NCBI RefSeq assembly: GCF_009857435.1
Contig: NZ_WWCK01000003.1
Coordinates: 682,001 to 746,000, forward strand
Length of the DNA stretch: 64,000 nucleotides
Direction: 5' to 3'
From: Duganella rivi
Lineage (GTDB): Bacteria > Pseudomonadota > Gammaproteobacteria > Burkholderiales > Burkholderiaceae_D
Position numbers and translations under genes: made by a program. The notes under the pieces were generated by a model, which was not told where the DNA came from, ran no database searches, and saw only the letters and a list, made by a program, of their open reading frames with translations. Positions 52,538-62,374 of this stretch are shown here, piece by piece (positions within the stretch are counted from its first letter, which is position 1; every line of letters starts with the position of its first letter).

Positions 52538-54961
52538 TTAGCGCGCTTGCCAATAGCGCGGACGGGTGCTTCGGTAGCTGGAAATTCGGATAGTTTCATC
52601 GAATTCTAGCGTGACGGCGCCGGCTTGGTCGGTCCGGTAGCGCTGGATCTGCATGGCGCCGTAGCGGTCGTAGACTTCCTGTTTCGGATGCCTGTAGCGG
52701 TTGCGGTGGCCAACCTGGAAGATGGCGGCTTGCGGTTGGACGGCCAGCAGGAAGTCTCGTGTCGAGCTGGTGCCGCTGCCGTGATGCGGCGCAAGTAGTA
52801 CATCGGCCTTGAGTGCTGTCGCTGCGCCATGCACCAATAGTGCTTCCTGCTCCGCTTCGATATCGCCCGCCAGCAGCATGGATTTGCCGTTGGCCGTGAT
52901 CTTCAGCGTGCAGCCGCGTGCATTCGGCTTGAGCGAGGCGATGGCGTAGCTGGCGGCTTGCGGGTGCAGGATCTCGAAGCGGACGCCGTCCCATGTCCAG
53001 CCTTGGCCAGCCGCGCATTGCACATGCTGGCGCGCAGCCTGCGCGATGGCGTGCTGCGGCGGCAATGAGGACAGCACCCAGCCGGTTCCGACGCCATCCA
53101 GCACCGACAGCGCGCCGCCAGAGTGATCGGCGTCGCTGTGCGAAACGATCATGCCGTCCAAGCGGCCAATGCCACGCGCCCGCAAGTACGGCAGGATGAT
53201 GCGGTTGCCGGCATTGGTTTCGGGCGTGTAGCTTGGCCCGGTGTCGTACAGCAGGCGATGGCCGCTGGTTTCGATCAGCAGCGCCATGCCCTGTCCCACA
53301 TCGAACGCGGTAACAGTCATGCGGCCCGGCGCGGGATGCGATGGCTCGGCGGCCAGCAAAGGAATCCACGTTGCGAGGCCTAGCCAGCGTACCGGCCATC
53401 CGCGCGGAGCGAGTAGCCAGATGGTGCCGAACATGGTCCAGCAGAATAGCCAGAACGGCGGCACCGGCGCGCTCCACACGGCGTAGCGCATGGCGCTGAA
53501 CCATTGCAGGCATTGTGCCAGCGCGTCAACCAGCATGTGTGCGAGGCCCAGCAGCGGCACCGCGAGAAACTGCGGCATCATGCTGCCCACCAGCGCGAGC
53601 GGTGTGACCACAAGGCTGATCAAGGGAATGGCAACAGCATTCGCCAGCGGACTGACAATCGACACCTGGCCGAACAGCAGCATCGTCATCGGCACCAGGC
53701 CAAACGTCACCACGTACTGCGTATGCACGCCGACCTGCAACGCCAGCATCAGCCGCTCGCGGCGCGAAGCCTGCATCGGAACATGCGGCGCCCCCGGCGC
53801 TGCCGCCCTCCTCGTCACTTGCGTGGTCCGGCCTACGGTCGCGTACAAGATAATGGCGACCGCGCCGAACGACAGCCAGAAACCCGGCCACAGCACCGCC
53901 CACGGATCGATCAGCACCACCACACCGAGCGCAGTGCACAGCACATGCGAGATACTGGTCAGGCGATTGAGCCACAGTGCAGCGGCCACCACCATCAGCA
54001 TGTACAAGGTGCGCTGCGCCGGCACGCCGAATCCGGCCAGCAGCACATACAACAGCGCCACCGATGCACCAACCAGCGCCGCGACCTTCTGTGCCGGCAG
54101 CAGCAACGGCAATTGCGCATGCGTGAAAAACGACCAGCGCCACAGCGTGAACGCGGCCCACGCGAACAAGCCCGCCACCATCGTGATGTGCAAGCCGGAG
54201 ATGGAAATCAGATGGCCGATTCCTGTGCGGTTAAACACCTGCCAATCCGCTTGATCAATGCCGCGCTGATCGCCGACGACCAGTGCCACAATCACGCCGG
54301 CATATGGTTTGCCGGGAAGCGCAGCCAATATCCGTTCGCGCAGCACCGCCCTGCCGCGCTCAATCACATTGCCGGCGCTGAAAACAAAACCATCAATGCG
54401 GCGATTGTCCCGCGCCACGCGCACATAGCCCGTCGCGCGCACGCCCTGCTCCAGCAGCCACGCTTCGTAATCAAAACCGTAGGGATTGGCGTTACCGTGC
54501 GGCCGCTGCAAGTGCACCGTCAACTGCCAACGTTCGCCGGGCTGCACCTCCGGCACCTCGGTGCGCTGATCGCGATAGCCGGAATACCACGACAGCGCAA
54601 TCCTCGGCGGCACCAGACCGTCGGCGCGCTCTACTGCAAAATTAAACCGCACACCCTGCGAAAACTTATACGGCAAACTATCGACCGTGCCGACGATACG
54701 CAAATCGCGGCCCTCATCCTCCAACGCGAGCTGCTGCGCCAGTGCCATGTGCGCAATCCAGGCCGCCCACAAAAATCCCAGCACACCGCCTACCAGCAGC
54801 ACCACGCCTACACGCACCGCAGGCCGCACAATCCAGCGCCAAACCAACAGCAACGCCGCCAACAAACCGAGCGCCAGTGCAGCCATCAACAACGATGGCA
54901 ATATCGCCTGCACCTGCAAGCAGGCCGCTCCTACTGCAAAGCCGATCAGCACCGTCCGCAT
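52538..54961 (-). CDS. comEC: ComEC/Rec2 DNA uptake channel protein
   Basis: An 807-residue inner membrane protein that carries transforming single-stranded DNA into the cytoplasm. Domains: DUF4131 OB-like domain with N-terminal helices (about 1-165), Competence membrane domain (200-490, GDQRGIDQADWQVFNRTG then GIGHLISISGLHITM in parts) and a metallo-beta-lactamase-like domain (530-780, with SHSDADHSGG). AAGGAGG lies seven bases ahead of ATG 54961, a near-perfect ribosome site. It implies natural competence potential, but pilin and comEA genes are not in this window. Confidence 0.93.
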   Translation of the reverse strand: MRTVLIGFAVGAACLQVQAILPSLLMAALALGLLAALLLVWRWIVRPAVRVGVVLLVGGVLGFLWAAWIAHMALAQQLALEDEGRDLRIVGTVDSLPYKFSQGVRFNFAVERADGLVPPRIALSWYSGYRDQRTEVPEVQPGERWQLTVHLQRPHGNANPYGFDYEAWLLEQGVRATGYVRVARDNRRIDGFVFSAGNVIERGRAVLRERILAALPGKPYAGVIVALVVGDQRGIDQADWQVFNRTGIGHLISISGLHITMVAGLFAWAAFTLWRWSFFTHAQLPLLLPAQKVAALVGASVALLYVLLAGFGVPAQRTLYMLMVVAAALWLNRLTSISHVLCTALGVVVLIDPWAVLWPGFWLSFGAVAIILYATVGRTTQVTRRAAAPGAPHVPMQASRRERLMLALQVGVHTQYVVTFGLVPMTMLLFGQVSIVSPLANAVAIPLISLVVTPLALVGSMMPQFLAVPLLGLAHMLVDALAQCLQWFSAMRYAVWSAPVPPFWLFCWTMFGTIWLLAPRGWPVRWLGLATWIPLLAAEPSHPAPGRMTVTAFDVGQGMALLIETSGHRLLYDTGPSYTPETNAGNRIILPYLRARGIGRLDGMIVSHSDADHSGGALSVLDGVGTGWVLSSLPPQHAIAQAARQHVQCAAGQGWTWDGVRFEILHPQAASYAIASLKPNARGCTLKITANGKSMLLAGDIEAEQEALLVHGAATALKADVLLAPHHGSGTSSTRDFLLAVQPQAAIFQVGHRNRYRHPKQEVYDRYGAMQIQRYRTDQAGAVTLEFDETIRISSYRSTRPRYWQAR

Positions 54962-55045
54962 AGCACCGCCTCCTTGGACGCATGGTACGCAGAGGGGGCG
55001 GCGGCGGACTGGGAAGTTGGCCGCCGCTTGATGTGGCTCAGTAGG

Positions 55046-56845
55046 CTAGCGCCACGTAGCGTCGGGGGTGACGCGGCAGAGCTGGTAGTTGTAGGTGCGG
55101 CGACCCAGGGCAGCTGGGTAGGCTTGGCAGCTGTTCACATCCACCGCGATGCCAAAACGCTGGAGGTGCTGGGCGGCAGTGTCGGCAATGGTGCGGTTGG
55201 GCGTAAGCAAGTCGATTTCGCGGTGCTGCGGCAGCAGCGCCAGCGTGCATCCTCCCGTTGGCAGCCGCTGCAAGTCGGCTTGCAGGCGCACATGGCGGCT
55301 CAGCCAATCGAGCTTGGCACAGCCCGATGCGTTCTTAGTCCAGCCCAGCCATTGCACCACGGCCAGCTTGTTGCGCAAGGTGTCGAGCTTTTCGTTTTTG
55401 ACGCCGCCAAGCAGGACGTAATGCTGCCCCTTGCGCTCGGCCACCGCTTGGTGCATGCGCTCCCGCCATGCCGGCGATTCCGGGAAGCCGATATCGACGC
55501 CGATGAATTTCAATTGCTGCGGCAGCATGGTGGTCAGCCACGAGATCGGCGGCTCCGGCAGCGCGATGAAGACCACGCTTTGCTCCGGCTTCTCAAACGG
55601 CGGCACCTCCGCGCTGTAGGCGCGCGCGCCCCATGCGGCGTTACCCCACTGCGGCGTCGGCACGGCGCACAACAGCAGCACGCCCAGCGTCGCGCCAGCC
55701 AAACGATTCGCCATTGGTGCGGAAGCGATAATGCGATGCCACACCAGCCAAATCGCCAACGGCGCCAGCAATTCCAGCGCAATCAAATAGCGGTAGATGC
55801 TGAAGGTGCGCATCCACACCAAATACGCCAAGCAGAAGAACAACAAGAAAAAGGCTGTGCGTGGAGGGATCACCGATGCCGCCGTGCCGCGCACGCGGCG
55901 CAGCACGGCCAGCAAGCCCCACACGGCCAGCAGCACGTAAGCCACCGGCCACATGCCCAGCCGGTGCGCCACTTCTGTCACGCGGCGTGAATCGGCAGCA
56001 AAGATGAACGGCCATTGCAGGTATTCAAGCCAAGTCTTGGGCAGGAAGTAGGTGTCAATCACACCGCTCTCGATGGCCCACGGACTATGGAAGATGTTGT
56101 TAAATTGCGGGAACAGCGGATTGCCGAACAGCTGCCACATCTTGACGAACCACCAGCCGCCCGTCACTGCCACGCCGCCCAGCACACCAATGCCGAACAT
56201 GAACGCCAGTCCCACGCGCTGACCAAGCGCCAGCGGCACGGCAAGCAACGCAAGGCACAGCGCCACCGCATACGGCGCATTGGTGAGCTTCAAGCCCACG
56301 CCGAGTCCCATCAGCAGGCCAGCAAACAGCGCCGGCGCCATCGCCTTGACGCCCCACTCCAGCAAGGCATCCCAGCGCATCAGCACCACCAGCAAGGAAC
56401 CCAGCACCAGCAAGGCAGTCAGGTTATCGCCCATGGTGTTACCGAGTTCGCCACGGAAGCCGGGGCCGAGCACGCATACCAAGGCCAGCAGCAGGGGCAC
56501 GCGCGTGCCGGCCGCAGAGCCGGCCAGTTGACGCGCTATCGCCAGCAGCAGGACAAAGTTCAAGCCGTGCAAAACGCCCATCAAAAAGCCTGCGCCACGC
56601 GGCGACAAAGCTTGGTTCAAGCCGTAGTACAGCAGGTCGATGGTGGGATTGAAATAGGTCTGGAAGCGTGCCGGCGCAAGGTCGAAGCCGATGCGGCCGT
56701 TCAGCAGCGCGTGGACGTTGTAGACGTGGTAGTTACGCAAATCCCAGTTATCGTCCTGCCCTATCGCCAACGAGACCAGGCCAAACAGCACGGGAATTAA
56801 CAACGCCGCCACAAGGCCGGCGCGGGGATGGTTCAAAAATCGCAT
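55046..56845 (-). CDS. GT-C-like polytopic membrane protein
   Basis: A 599-residue protein with about 11 membrane helices in the first 420 residues and a soluble C-terminal part (about 430-599). A conserved acidic pair in the first external loop (GQDDNWDLRNYHVYNVHALL, residues 29-48) is like the catalytic Asp motif of GT-C glycosyltransferases that use lipid-linked sugars. Family assignment is tentative. A role in envelope glycan assembly is inferred. Same strand as comEC, 84 bases upstream of it, so not clearly an operon. Confidence 0.65.
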   Translation of the reverse strand: MRFLNHPRAGLVAALLIPVLFGLVSLAIGQDDNWDLRNYHVYNVHALLNGRIGFDLAPARFQTYFNPTIDLLYYGLNQALSPRGAGFLMGVLHGLNFVLLLAIARQLAGSAAGTRVPLLLALVCVLGPGFRGELGNTMGDNLTALLVLGSLLVVLMRWDALLEWGVKAMAPALFAGLLMGLGVGLKLTNAPYAVALCLALLAVPLALGQRVGLAFMFGIGVLGGVAVTGGWWFVKMWQLFGNPLFPQFNNIFHSPWAIESGVIDTYFLPKTWLEYLQWPFIFAADSRRVTEVAHRLGMWPVAYVLLAVWGLLAVLRRVRGTAASVIPPRTAFFLLFFCLAYLVWMRTFSIYRYLIALELLAPLAIWLVWHRIIASAPMANRLAGATLGVLLLCAVPTPQWGNAAWGARAYSAEVPPFEKPEQSVVFIALPEPPISWLTTMLPQQLKFIGVDIGFPESPAWRERMHQAVAERKGQHYVLLGGVKNEKLDTLRNKLAVVQWLGWTKNASGCAKLDWLSRHVRLQADLQRLPTGGCTLALLPQHREIDLLTPNRTIADTAAQHLQRFGIAVDVNSCQAYPAALGRRTYNYQLCRVTPDATWR

Positions 56846-56908
56846 GGTGACGCCAAGTTACATCAATGGCGCCATTATAATTACTTTGTAGAATCGTTGC
56901 AAAATAGG

Positions 56909-56943
56909 CAAACGACCGGACACGCCAGGCGTGCCGGCCGTTC
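56909..56943 (-). terminator. terminator of the TonB receptor gene
   Basis: AACGACCGGACACGCC (56912-56927) and the following AGGCGTGCCGGCCGTT form a long hairpin with one bulge; the one A-C mismatch on the plus strand becomes a U-G pair in minus-strand RNA. Only three T follow on that strand, so efficiency is uncertain. Confidence 0.6.
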
Positions 56944-56954
56944 AGAAATGCGGC

Positions 56955-59846
56955 TTACATCTTCCAGCGCAAGCCGAACGACACCGAGCGTCCGATCTGC
57001 AGCGTGCCGAAATTGGTCACCTGCGCGTTACCCGCATTGCCGAAGTGGTAGTACTGCTGCTGCATTTCGTTGGTCAAGTTGACGCCGCTGATATCGACCG
57101 ACATATTGTCGTTGATTTTGTAGGACACCTGCATGTCCACGCTCTTTTCCGGGTGACGCCAGATACCGATTGGATTGGCAAACAAGGCGGCTTCGTTGGC
57201 GGCCAGGAAGCCGGAGCGCCAGACATAGGACAAGCGCGCACTGACCGGGCCTTTTTCATAAGCCAAGGTGGCATTGTAAGAGCGGTCGGACACGCCGAAG
57301 AACGGCGTCTTGAGCTGGGCGACGATCTCGCCGGCGTCATTGGCGTCCGGCACGTTCTGCGACGAGGTCAGTTTCGTAAAGCTGCCCTGGAAGCCCAGGC
57401 CGTCCAGCACGCTCGGCAGCCCTTTCGGGAAGTAGATCAAGCCGAGCTCGGCGCCACTGATCTCGCCGTCGGAGGCATTGACCGGCGAGTTGATCACGTA
57501 GTCATAGCCGTTGGTATGATCGCCGCCCGAGGTCGAGTTGCGGAACGGGTCGTTGGCCGGGTCGACGTGTACCTTGCGACGCAAGCCCACCACCAGGCCG
57601 TCGATCTTGCGCTTGAACGCAGTGCCGTAAAGCGCGCTGTCCTTCTGGAAGTACCATTCAGCCGTCAGATCGAGGTTCTTGGAGCGCGTTGGTTTCAGGT
57701 CAGGATTGCCGCCGCTGCCCGAGCCATAGCCCACCTTGGACACATCGTCGCCAAGCTGCAAGACCGGATTCAGATCACCGAAGTTCGGGCGGCGCAGGGT
57801 TTCACCATAGTTCAGGCGCAGCACCACGTCCTTGGATGGATCGTAAATCAGGGTCGCGCTCGGCAGCACTTTGCTGGTCGACTTGCTGGCACTGGACGGC
57901 GTGACCGCCTTGGTGGAGGCATCCACCTTGTAGAAGGTCATGTCGGTATCGACCTTGACGTAGCGCGCACCGAAATTGCCGCGCAGACGATGGCCGAACA
58001 GCTCGGTTTGGGTATTCCCCATCAAGAACAGGTTGCTGGTCTTTTCTTCGACCTCGAAGGTTTTCTGCAGGCTCAGTTTGTCCGTGGTCAGGAAGTTGGG
58101 ATCGACCGAGTTATACAGCTTGCGCCAGGCGTCGATATTGTCGCGGATGTAGTAGGCATTCGGCTCGATCCATGAGCGCGGAACGTCCGAGATGTCAGTG
58201 CCGAAATTCGCGTTGGTGATGGAATACTCCTTACCCAGCGAGGCAAGGTTGCGGTTCAAGGTGCCCGATTGCGTCCGGTTAGCTTCCGACGCCTTGCGGT
58301 CGTCGAAGCGCACGCCGAAGTGGATGGTCTGCAGCGGCCCCCAGTCGGCATCGTAGACGCCCGACAGATTGGCGGTCGCGGCGCTGCCCTTGTTGCGGTT
58401 GGCGTTATCGTAGAACTGCGCCACGTTCCACTTGGTCGGGTCGGTCAGGTCGGCATCGTTGTTGAAATGGAAGGCCGTGTTGCCGCCGCCGGCATTGAAA
58501 TCGACGTTGATGGAAGGTGCAACGCGATCAATCCGGGTGGCGGTGAATTCCGAGTGATAGGTACTGGTCTGGTAGGACAGATCACCGTCCAGCTTCAGGC
58601 GGTCGCCGATATTCCACTTGCCGTTCAGGGCATACACGTAGGAATCGGTTGCCGAGGTGGTGTAGTCGCCGCTGTTGAAGCCATAGACGTTGTTGACCGT
58701 GCGGCTCTTGATCACGTTGGTGCCCGGGTAGGTCGTGATGGTCGACGCCGGGTTGCTGCCGAGATCGCCCCACCAGTCAACAAAGCTGAACAGCAACTGG
58801 TTGAAGGCCTTGTCGCGGTAACCGTTGTACATCGACTCAAAGGTGTAGACCGTATCGCTGTTCGGCTTCCACTGCAAGGCGATATTGGCGGCTGGACGCT
58901 CGCGCTTGCCCTGCAGGTCGCTCTGGAACACCGCATCGCGCGCCAGGTAGTAAGGATAGGCTTTGCCGTTGAAATTCAGCGTCGAACCAGCGGTCATCGG
59001 CAAGCCGGTGTGGGTGCCCGGCGTCCAGATCGTGTTGTCGAAGATGCGCTGCAAGGGCGTGTAACCTGGCGGCACTTCGGCGGCGTTCGGGCTGGTAAAT
59101 GGCACCATCGCGCCCGGCGTCACGCTTTCGTTGCGGTACTTGGTCTGGCTAGCCGACAGATTGACCAGCGCGCCGACTTCGCCGATGCCGGTTTCCCAGC
59201 GGTTGCTGAACATGGCGCTCAGTTGCGGGTTGGTCTTTTCCGCAGGTTCGAGATAAGTGCCACGCGCCGACAGCGACACTTTCGGCCCCTTGAAATCAAA
59301 CGGGCGCAGCGACTTGACGTCAACCTGGCCGGCAATGCCGGTGTCCAGCTGGCTGGCGTCGCGCGTCTTGTAGACGTCAATCTGGCGCACCAGCGTCGAT
59401 GGAATGTCCTGCAGCGCGACCTGGGTGCCGGATGCGGTAAAGATATTGCGGCCGTTCCAGGTGGTTTGAACGTCGGGCAGACCACGGATGGATATGGTGC
59501 CGACTTCGCCGCCGGCACGGTTGGTGACCTGGATACCCGTCACGCGCTGCAACGCTTCGACAACATTATTATCGGGAAGCTTGCCGATGTCTTCGGCAAC
59601 CACCGATTCCACGACCTGATCGTTGGTGCGCTTGATCGCCAGGCTCTTGATCAGCGAGGCCTTGACGCCGGTGACGACCACGGTGGTATCAGCCGGCTCT
59701 GCGGCAACTTCCGTCTTGTCGGCAGCCGCTTGCGCCCACACCGAGGCGCTGCTGAGCAGGCCGACGCTCAGCAATGCTGTGACAGACAATTTCAGATTGA
59801 GTGGGCGTGCGAAAGTCGCCGCGCTGCGGATGGATTGGTCGTGCAT
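56955..59846 (-). CDS. TonB-dependent receptor
   Basis: A 963-residue outer membrane receptor. Signal peptide to about residue 40 (LLSVGLLSSASVWAQA), TonB-box-like TTVVVTG near 57-63, plug domain (about 70-190: DNNVVEALQRVTGIQVTNRAGG, seen in part, and SIRGLPDVQTTWNGR), then a beta-barrel ending in SVSFGLRWKM. The pattern (VVVTGVKASLIKSLAIKR) matches receptors for oligosaccharides or other carbohydrates in Xanthomonas-like and Oxalobacteraceae genomes; substrate is not known. GGGAGA precedes ATG 59846; 13 further in-frame codons upstream lack family features. No transporter or regulator is adjacent. Confidence 0.92.
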   Translation of the reverse strand: MHDQSIRSAATFARPLNLKLSVTALLSVGLLSSASVWAQAAADKTEVAAEPADTTVVVTGVKASLIKSLAIKRTNDQVVESVVAEDIGKLPDNNVVEALQRVTGIQVTNRAGGEVGTISIRGLPDVQTTWNGRNIFTASGTQVALQDIPSTLVRQIDVYKTRDASQLDTGIAGQVDVKSLRPFDFKGPKVSLSARGTYLEPAEKTNPQLSAMFSNRWETGIGEVGALVNLSASQTKYRNESVTPGAMVPFTSPNAAEVPPGYTPLQRIFDNTIWTPGTHTGLPMTAGSTLNFNGKAYPYYLARDAVFQSDLQGKRERPAANIALQWKPNSDTVYTFESMYNGYRDKAFNQLLFSFVDWWGDLGSNPASTITTYPGTNVIKSRTVNNVYGFNSGDYTTSATDSYVYALNGKWNIGDRLKLDGDLSYQTSTYHSEFTATRIDRVAPSINVDFNAGGGNTAFHFNNDADLTDPTKWNVAQFYDNANRNKGSAATANLSGVYDADWGPLQTIHFGVRFDDRKASEANRTQSGTLNRNLASLGKEYSITNANFGTDISDVPRSWIEPNAYYIRDNIDAWRKLYNSVDPNFLTTDKLSLQKTFEVEEKTSNLFLMGNTQTELFGHRLRGNFGARYVKVDTDMTFYKVDASTKAVTPSSASKSTSKVLPSATLIYDPSKDVVLRLNYGETLRRPNFGDLNPVLQLGDDVSKVGYGSGSGGNPDLKPTRSKNLDLTAEWYFQKDSALYGTAFKRKIDGLVVGLRRKVHVDPANDPFRNSTSGGDHTNGYDYVINSPVNASDGEISGAELGLIYFPKGLPSVLDGLGFQGSFTKLTSSQNVPDANDAGEIVAQLKTPFFGVSDRSYNATLAYEKGPVSARLSYVWRSGFLAANEAALFANPIGIWRHPEKSVDMQVSYKINDNMSVDISGVNLTNEMQQQYYHFGNAGNAQVTNFGTLQIGRSVSFGLRWKM

Positions 59847-59945
59847 GTTGTCTCCCTTGTAGTTTTTTCGATGCAGTTTTAACACCGCTCGAAAATCATC
59901 TTATGGAGATCGCAACAACCAATCCAATCAATTTATTTCGCTGTT

Positions 59946-59965
59946 TGATATTGTTTTACATATCA
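59946..59965. promoter_or_regulatory. inverted repeat upstream of the TonB receptor
   Basis: TGATAT (59946-59951) and ATATCA (59960-59965) are perfect 6-base arms with an 8-base spacer, 100 bases upstream of the TonB receptor start and just past the stop of the CsgG-like gene. It could be an operator; equally it could be chance in an AT-rich gap. Confidence 0.3.
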
Positions 59966-59969
59966 CCGC

Positions 59970-60776
59970 TTACTTAACGCTGACGTCGGTCGCCTTCACT
60001 GCCACGTGTTCAGTGATGTTTTTCGCGGCGATAGTCTCGGTCAAAAACGAGGTCGATTTGACCAGCAGGTCACGCGCCACCTCTTCCAGCGGCGAGCCGC
60101 TGATGCTGGCGTGGCTGCCGCCCAGCGCGGTGCCGCCGCCCCAGCCCAGCGCCGAGATGCCGAAGCCGTTCTTCTCGTTATTTGCCTGGAAGGTCTTGGA
60201 CGCGATGATCTTGGCGCGCTTGACGTCGACCACGCGGATATCCATGTTCATGTGCACCTTGGATTTTTTGAAGTCGACCGAGCCGGCCAGCAGACCCAGC
60301 GGGCCTTTCAGGAAACTCATGCCGCCGAGGCCGGTCGAGCTTTGCTCGAAGCCCAGCGAGGTGATCGAGCCGGTGATCATGTAGTCAGCCGCTTCGGCTT
60401 CCACCTTCTTGCCGACCAGCGCCAGTTCCTTGTTGATTTCGTCCAGCGCAGCGCGCTCTTGCACGTCGAAGCAGCCGGTCTGGGTCAGCGCCGTGGCCAG
60501 CATTTCAGTCATGCCGGTGCCAACGCCAGTGTAGGTCGGCTGCGACACTTTGCCGCTGTGTTCCCACCAGCGGTACTGGCGCGGATCCTGCTGGCCGGCG
60601 CCCGACGAGCAATCGGCCGATTTGCATTTGAATTCGGTGAACACCACCTTGGCGGCCGGTGCAGCGCACTTTGGCACGTCAATCGAGCGCTCGGAGACTT
60701 CGCTTGGTTCGGCAAAGCTGAAGGCAGGAACAAGCAAAAGGGCTGCGATGCTGCTGCTGAGGACGTGGGGTTTCAT
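59970..60776 (-). CDS. CsgG/HfaB-like exported protein
   Basis: A 268-residue protein with a signal peptide (MKPHVLSSSIAALLLVPAFSFA). The rest resembles the CsgG/HfaB fold: VGTGMTEMLATALTQTGCFDV, RAALDEINKELAL, DYMITGSITSLGF and IRVVDVKRAKIIASKTFQA. CsgG itself is a lipoprotein that forms the curli secretion pore; this protein has a signal peptidase I-type site and no lipobox Cys, and has five Cys of which three cluster at 37-60, so a curli pore is unlikely. No csgA/B/E/F genes are adjacent. It may be a periplasmic assembly factor. Confidence 0.75.
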   Translation of the reverse strand: MKPHVLSSSIAALLLVPAFSFAEPSEVSERSIDVPKCAAPAAKVVFTEFKCKSADCSSGAGQQDPRQYRWWEHSGKVSQPTYTGVGTGMTEMLATALTQTGCFDVQERAALDEINKELALVGKKVEAEAADYMITGSITSLGFEQSSTGLGGMSFLKGPLGLLAGSVDFKKSKVHMNMDIRVVDVKRAKIIASKTFQANNEKNGFGISALGWGGGTALGGSHASISGSPLEEVARDLLVKSTSFLTETIAAKNITEHVAVKATDVSVK

Positions 60777-60880
60777 TCGGCGCTCCGTTGGTGAGGTATC
60801 AAGATTTAAGATTATGCACTGTTAGGCAATTGTTAAATCTATCCGAATCTCACAATACGGAATTTATTTCCAATAGGAAA

Positions 60881-61678
60881 TTACATCAAAACCGGCATAC
60901 GGGGCAATACAGCCTTTGCGTTGGCGCTGGTGGCAGCAGCCACCTGCTCTACCGCCATGCCGCGCAATTCAGCCAGTACGGCGCCGATGCGCGGCACTTG
61001 ATCCGGGCTATTGCGGCCCGGATGCACCCACGACGGCGAAATATCGGGCGCATCGGTCTCCAGCACGATGGCTTCTAGCGGCAGCTCGGCCGCCAGGCGG
61101 CGGATTTGCAAGGCGCGCGTAAACGTCATCGCTCCGCCGAAACCGAGTTTAAAACCGAGATCGATATAGCCCTTGGCTTGCTGCTCGCTGCCATTGAAGG
61201 CGTGGGCGATGCCGCCGTTCGGACGAATCTGGCGCACGTGCTTGAGCACCACGTCCTGCGAGCGGCGCACGTGGGTCAGCACCGGCAGATCGAAATCGCG
61301 GGCGATCTTGAGCTGCTCGCGGAAGAAGTAAATCTGCTTCTCGCGCATGGCCGGCTCGGTCAGCATGGGGATGAAAAAATCGAGGCCGATTTCGCCCAGC
61401 GCCACGAAGCGCGGGTCGTCCATGGCGGCGGCCACCTGCTCGCGCAGCACGCGTAAGTGGTCTTCCTCGGCGTGCGGTACGTAGATCGGATGGATGCCCA
61501 GCGCGTAGCAGGCATTATCCACGCTGGCCGCCAGTTGCGCGACGATGGAAAAGTTGGCCACCTCCACCGCCGGCAGCACGATCATGCCGACACCCTGCTG
61601 CCTGGCCAGCGCGGCCTGCGCCACGGACTCGTTGCCGAATTCGTGCGCATCCAGGTGGCAATGGGTGTCGATCCACAT
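60881..61678 (-). CDS. TatD-family metal-dependent hydrolase
   Basis: A 265-residue TIM-barrel hydrolase. Metal ligands are visible: DTHCHLD at 4-10, Glu in LGEIGLDFF, His in LTHVRRS, His in GIAHAFNGS and Asp in LETDAPDISPSW. TatD proteins are DNases or related hydrolases with roles in DNA repair and quality control; this looks like the YcfH group, commonly beside lolD. Three bases separate it from the upstream lolD stop, so it is third in a lolC-lolD-tatD operon. Confidence 0.93.
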   Translation of the reverse strand: MWIDTHCHLDAHEFGNESVAQAALARQQGVGMIVLPAVEVANFSIVAQLAASVDNACYALGIHPIYVPHAEEDHLRVLREQVAAAMDDPRFVALGEIGLDFFIPMLTEPAMREKQIYFFREQLKIARDFDLPVLTHVRRSQDVVLKHVRQIRPNGGIAHAFNGSEQQAKGYIDLGFKLGFGGAMTFTRALQIRRLAAELPLEAIVLETDAPDISPSWVHPGRNSPDQVPRIGAVLAELRGMAVEQVAAATSANAKAVLPRMPVLM

Positions 61679-61681
61679 GGC

Positions 61682-62374
61682 TTACGCCTCGTCCGGCTGC
61701 AACCCTTGATCGGTCATGCGCAGCACGCGGTCGCAGCGGCGCGCCAGTTCGATATCGTGGGTGACGATGACGAAGGCCGTGCCCAGGGTACGCGACAGCT
61801 CCAGCATCAGGTCGAAGATCTGCTGCGCGGTGGCGTGATCAAGGTTGCCGGTCGGCTCGTCGGCCAGCACACAGGCCGGCTGCGTGACCAGCGCGCGCGC
61901 CAGCGCCACACGTTGGCGCTCGCCGCCCGACAGCTCGCCCGGCACGTGCGTGATGCGCTTGCCGAGGTTGACGCGCTTGAGGATCTGCTGCGCCACCGAG
62001 GTCGCCTCGCTGCGCTTGACGCGGCGGATCATCAGCGGCATGGCGACGTTATCGAGCGCGCTGAATTCCGGCAGCAAGTGGTGGAACTGGTAGACAAAGC
62101 CCAACGCTGCGTTGCGCAAATCGCCGCGCGCCGTTTCGCTCAAGCTGGCGAAGTCCTTGCCCTGCAAGGTCACGCTGCCGCTACTTGGCGTGTCGAGCCC
62201 GCCCAGCAAGTGCAGCAGGGTCGACTTGCCGGAGCCGGAAGCGCCGACAATCGCCACGCGCTCGCCGCGATGCACATCGATATCGATCCCGGCCAATACC
62301 TTGACCGAGTACGCGCCTTGGGTGAAGGTCTTGCCGAGGTTGCGGCAGGACAGAACGACTGGTTCCTTATTCAT
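61682..62374 (-). CDS. lolD: lipoprotein-releasing ABC transporter ATPase
   Basis: A 230-residue ATPase of the LolCDE complex, which frees outer-membrane lipoproteins from the inner membrane for LolA. Walker [10 protein letters not shown], signature [15 protein letters not shown], Walker [13 protein letters not shown] and H-loop VTHD are present. It overlaps the lolC stop by eight bases, so translation is coupled. Length and sequence are typical for LolD. Confidence 0.97.
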   Translation of the reverse strand: MNKEPVVLSCRNLGKTFTQGAYSVKVLAGIDIDVHRGERVAIVGASGSGKSTLLHLLGGLDTPSSGSVTLQGKDFASLSETARGDLRNAALGFVYQFHHLLPEFSALDNVAMPLMIRRVKRSEATSVAQQILKRVNLGKRITHVPGELSGGERQRVALARALVTQPACVLADEPTGNLDHATAQQIFDLMLELSRTLGTAFVIVTHDIELARRCDRVLRMTDQGLQPDEA

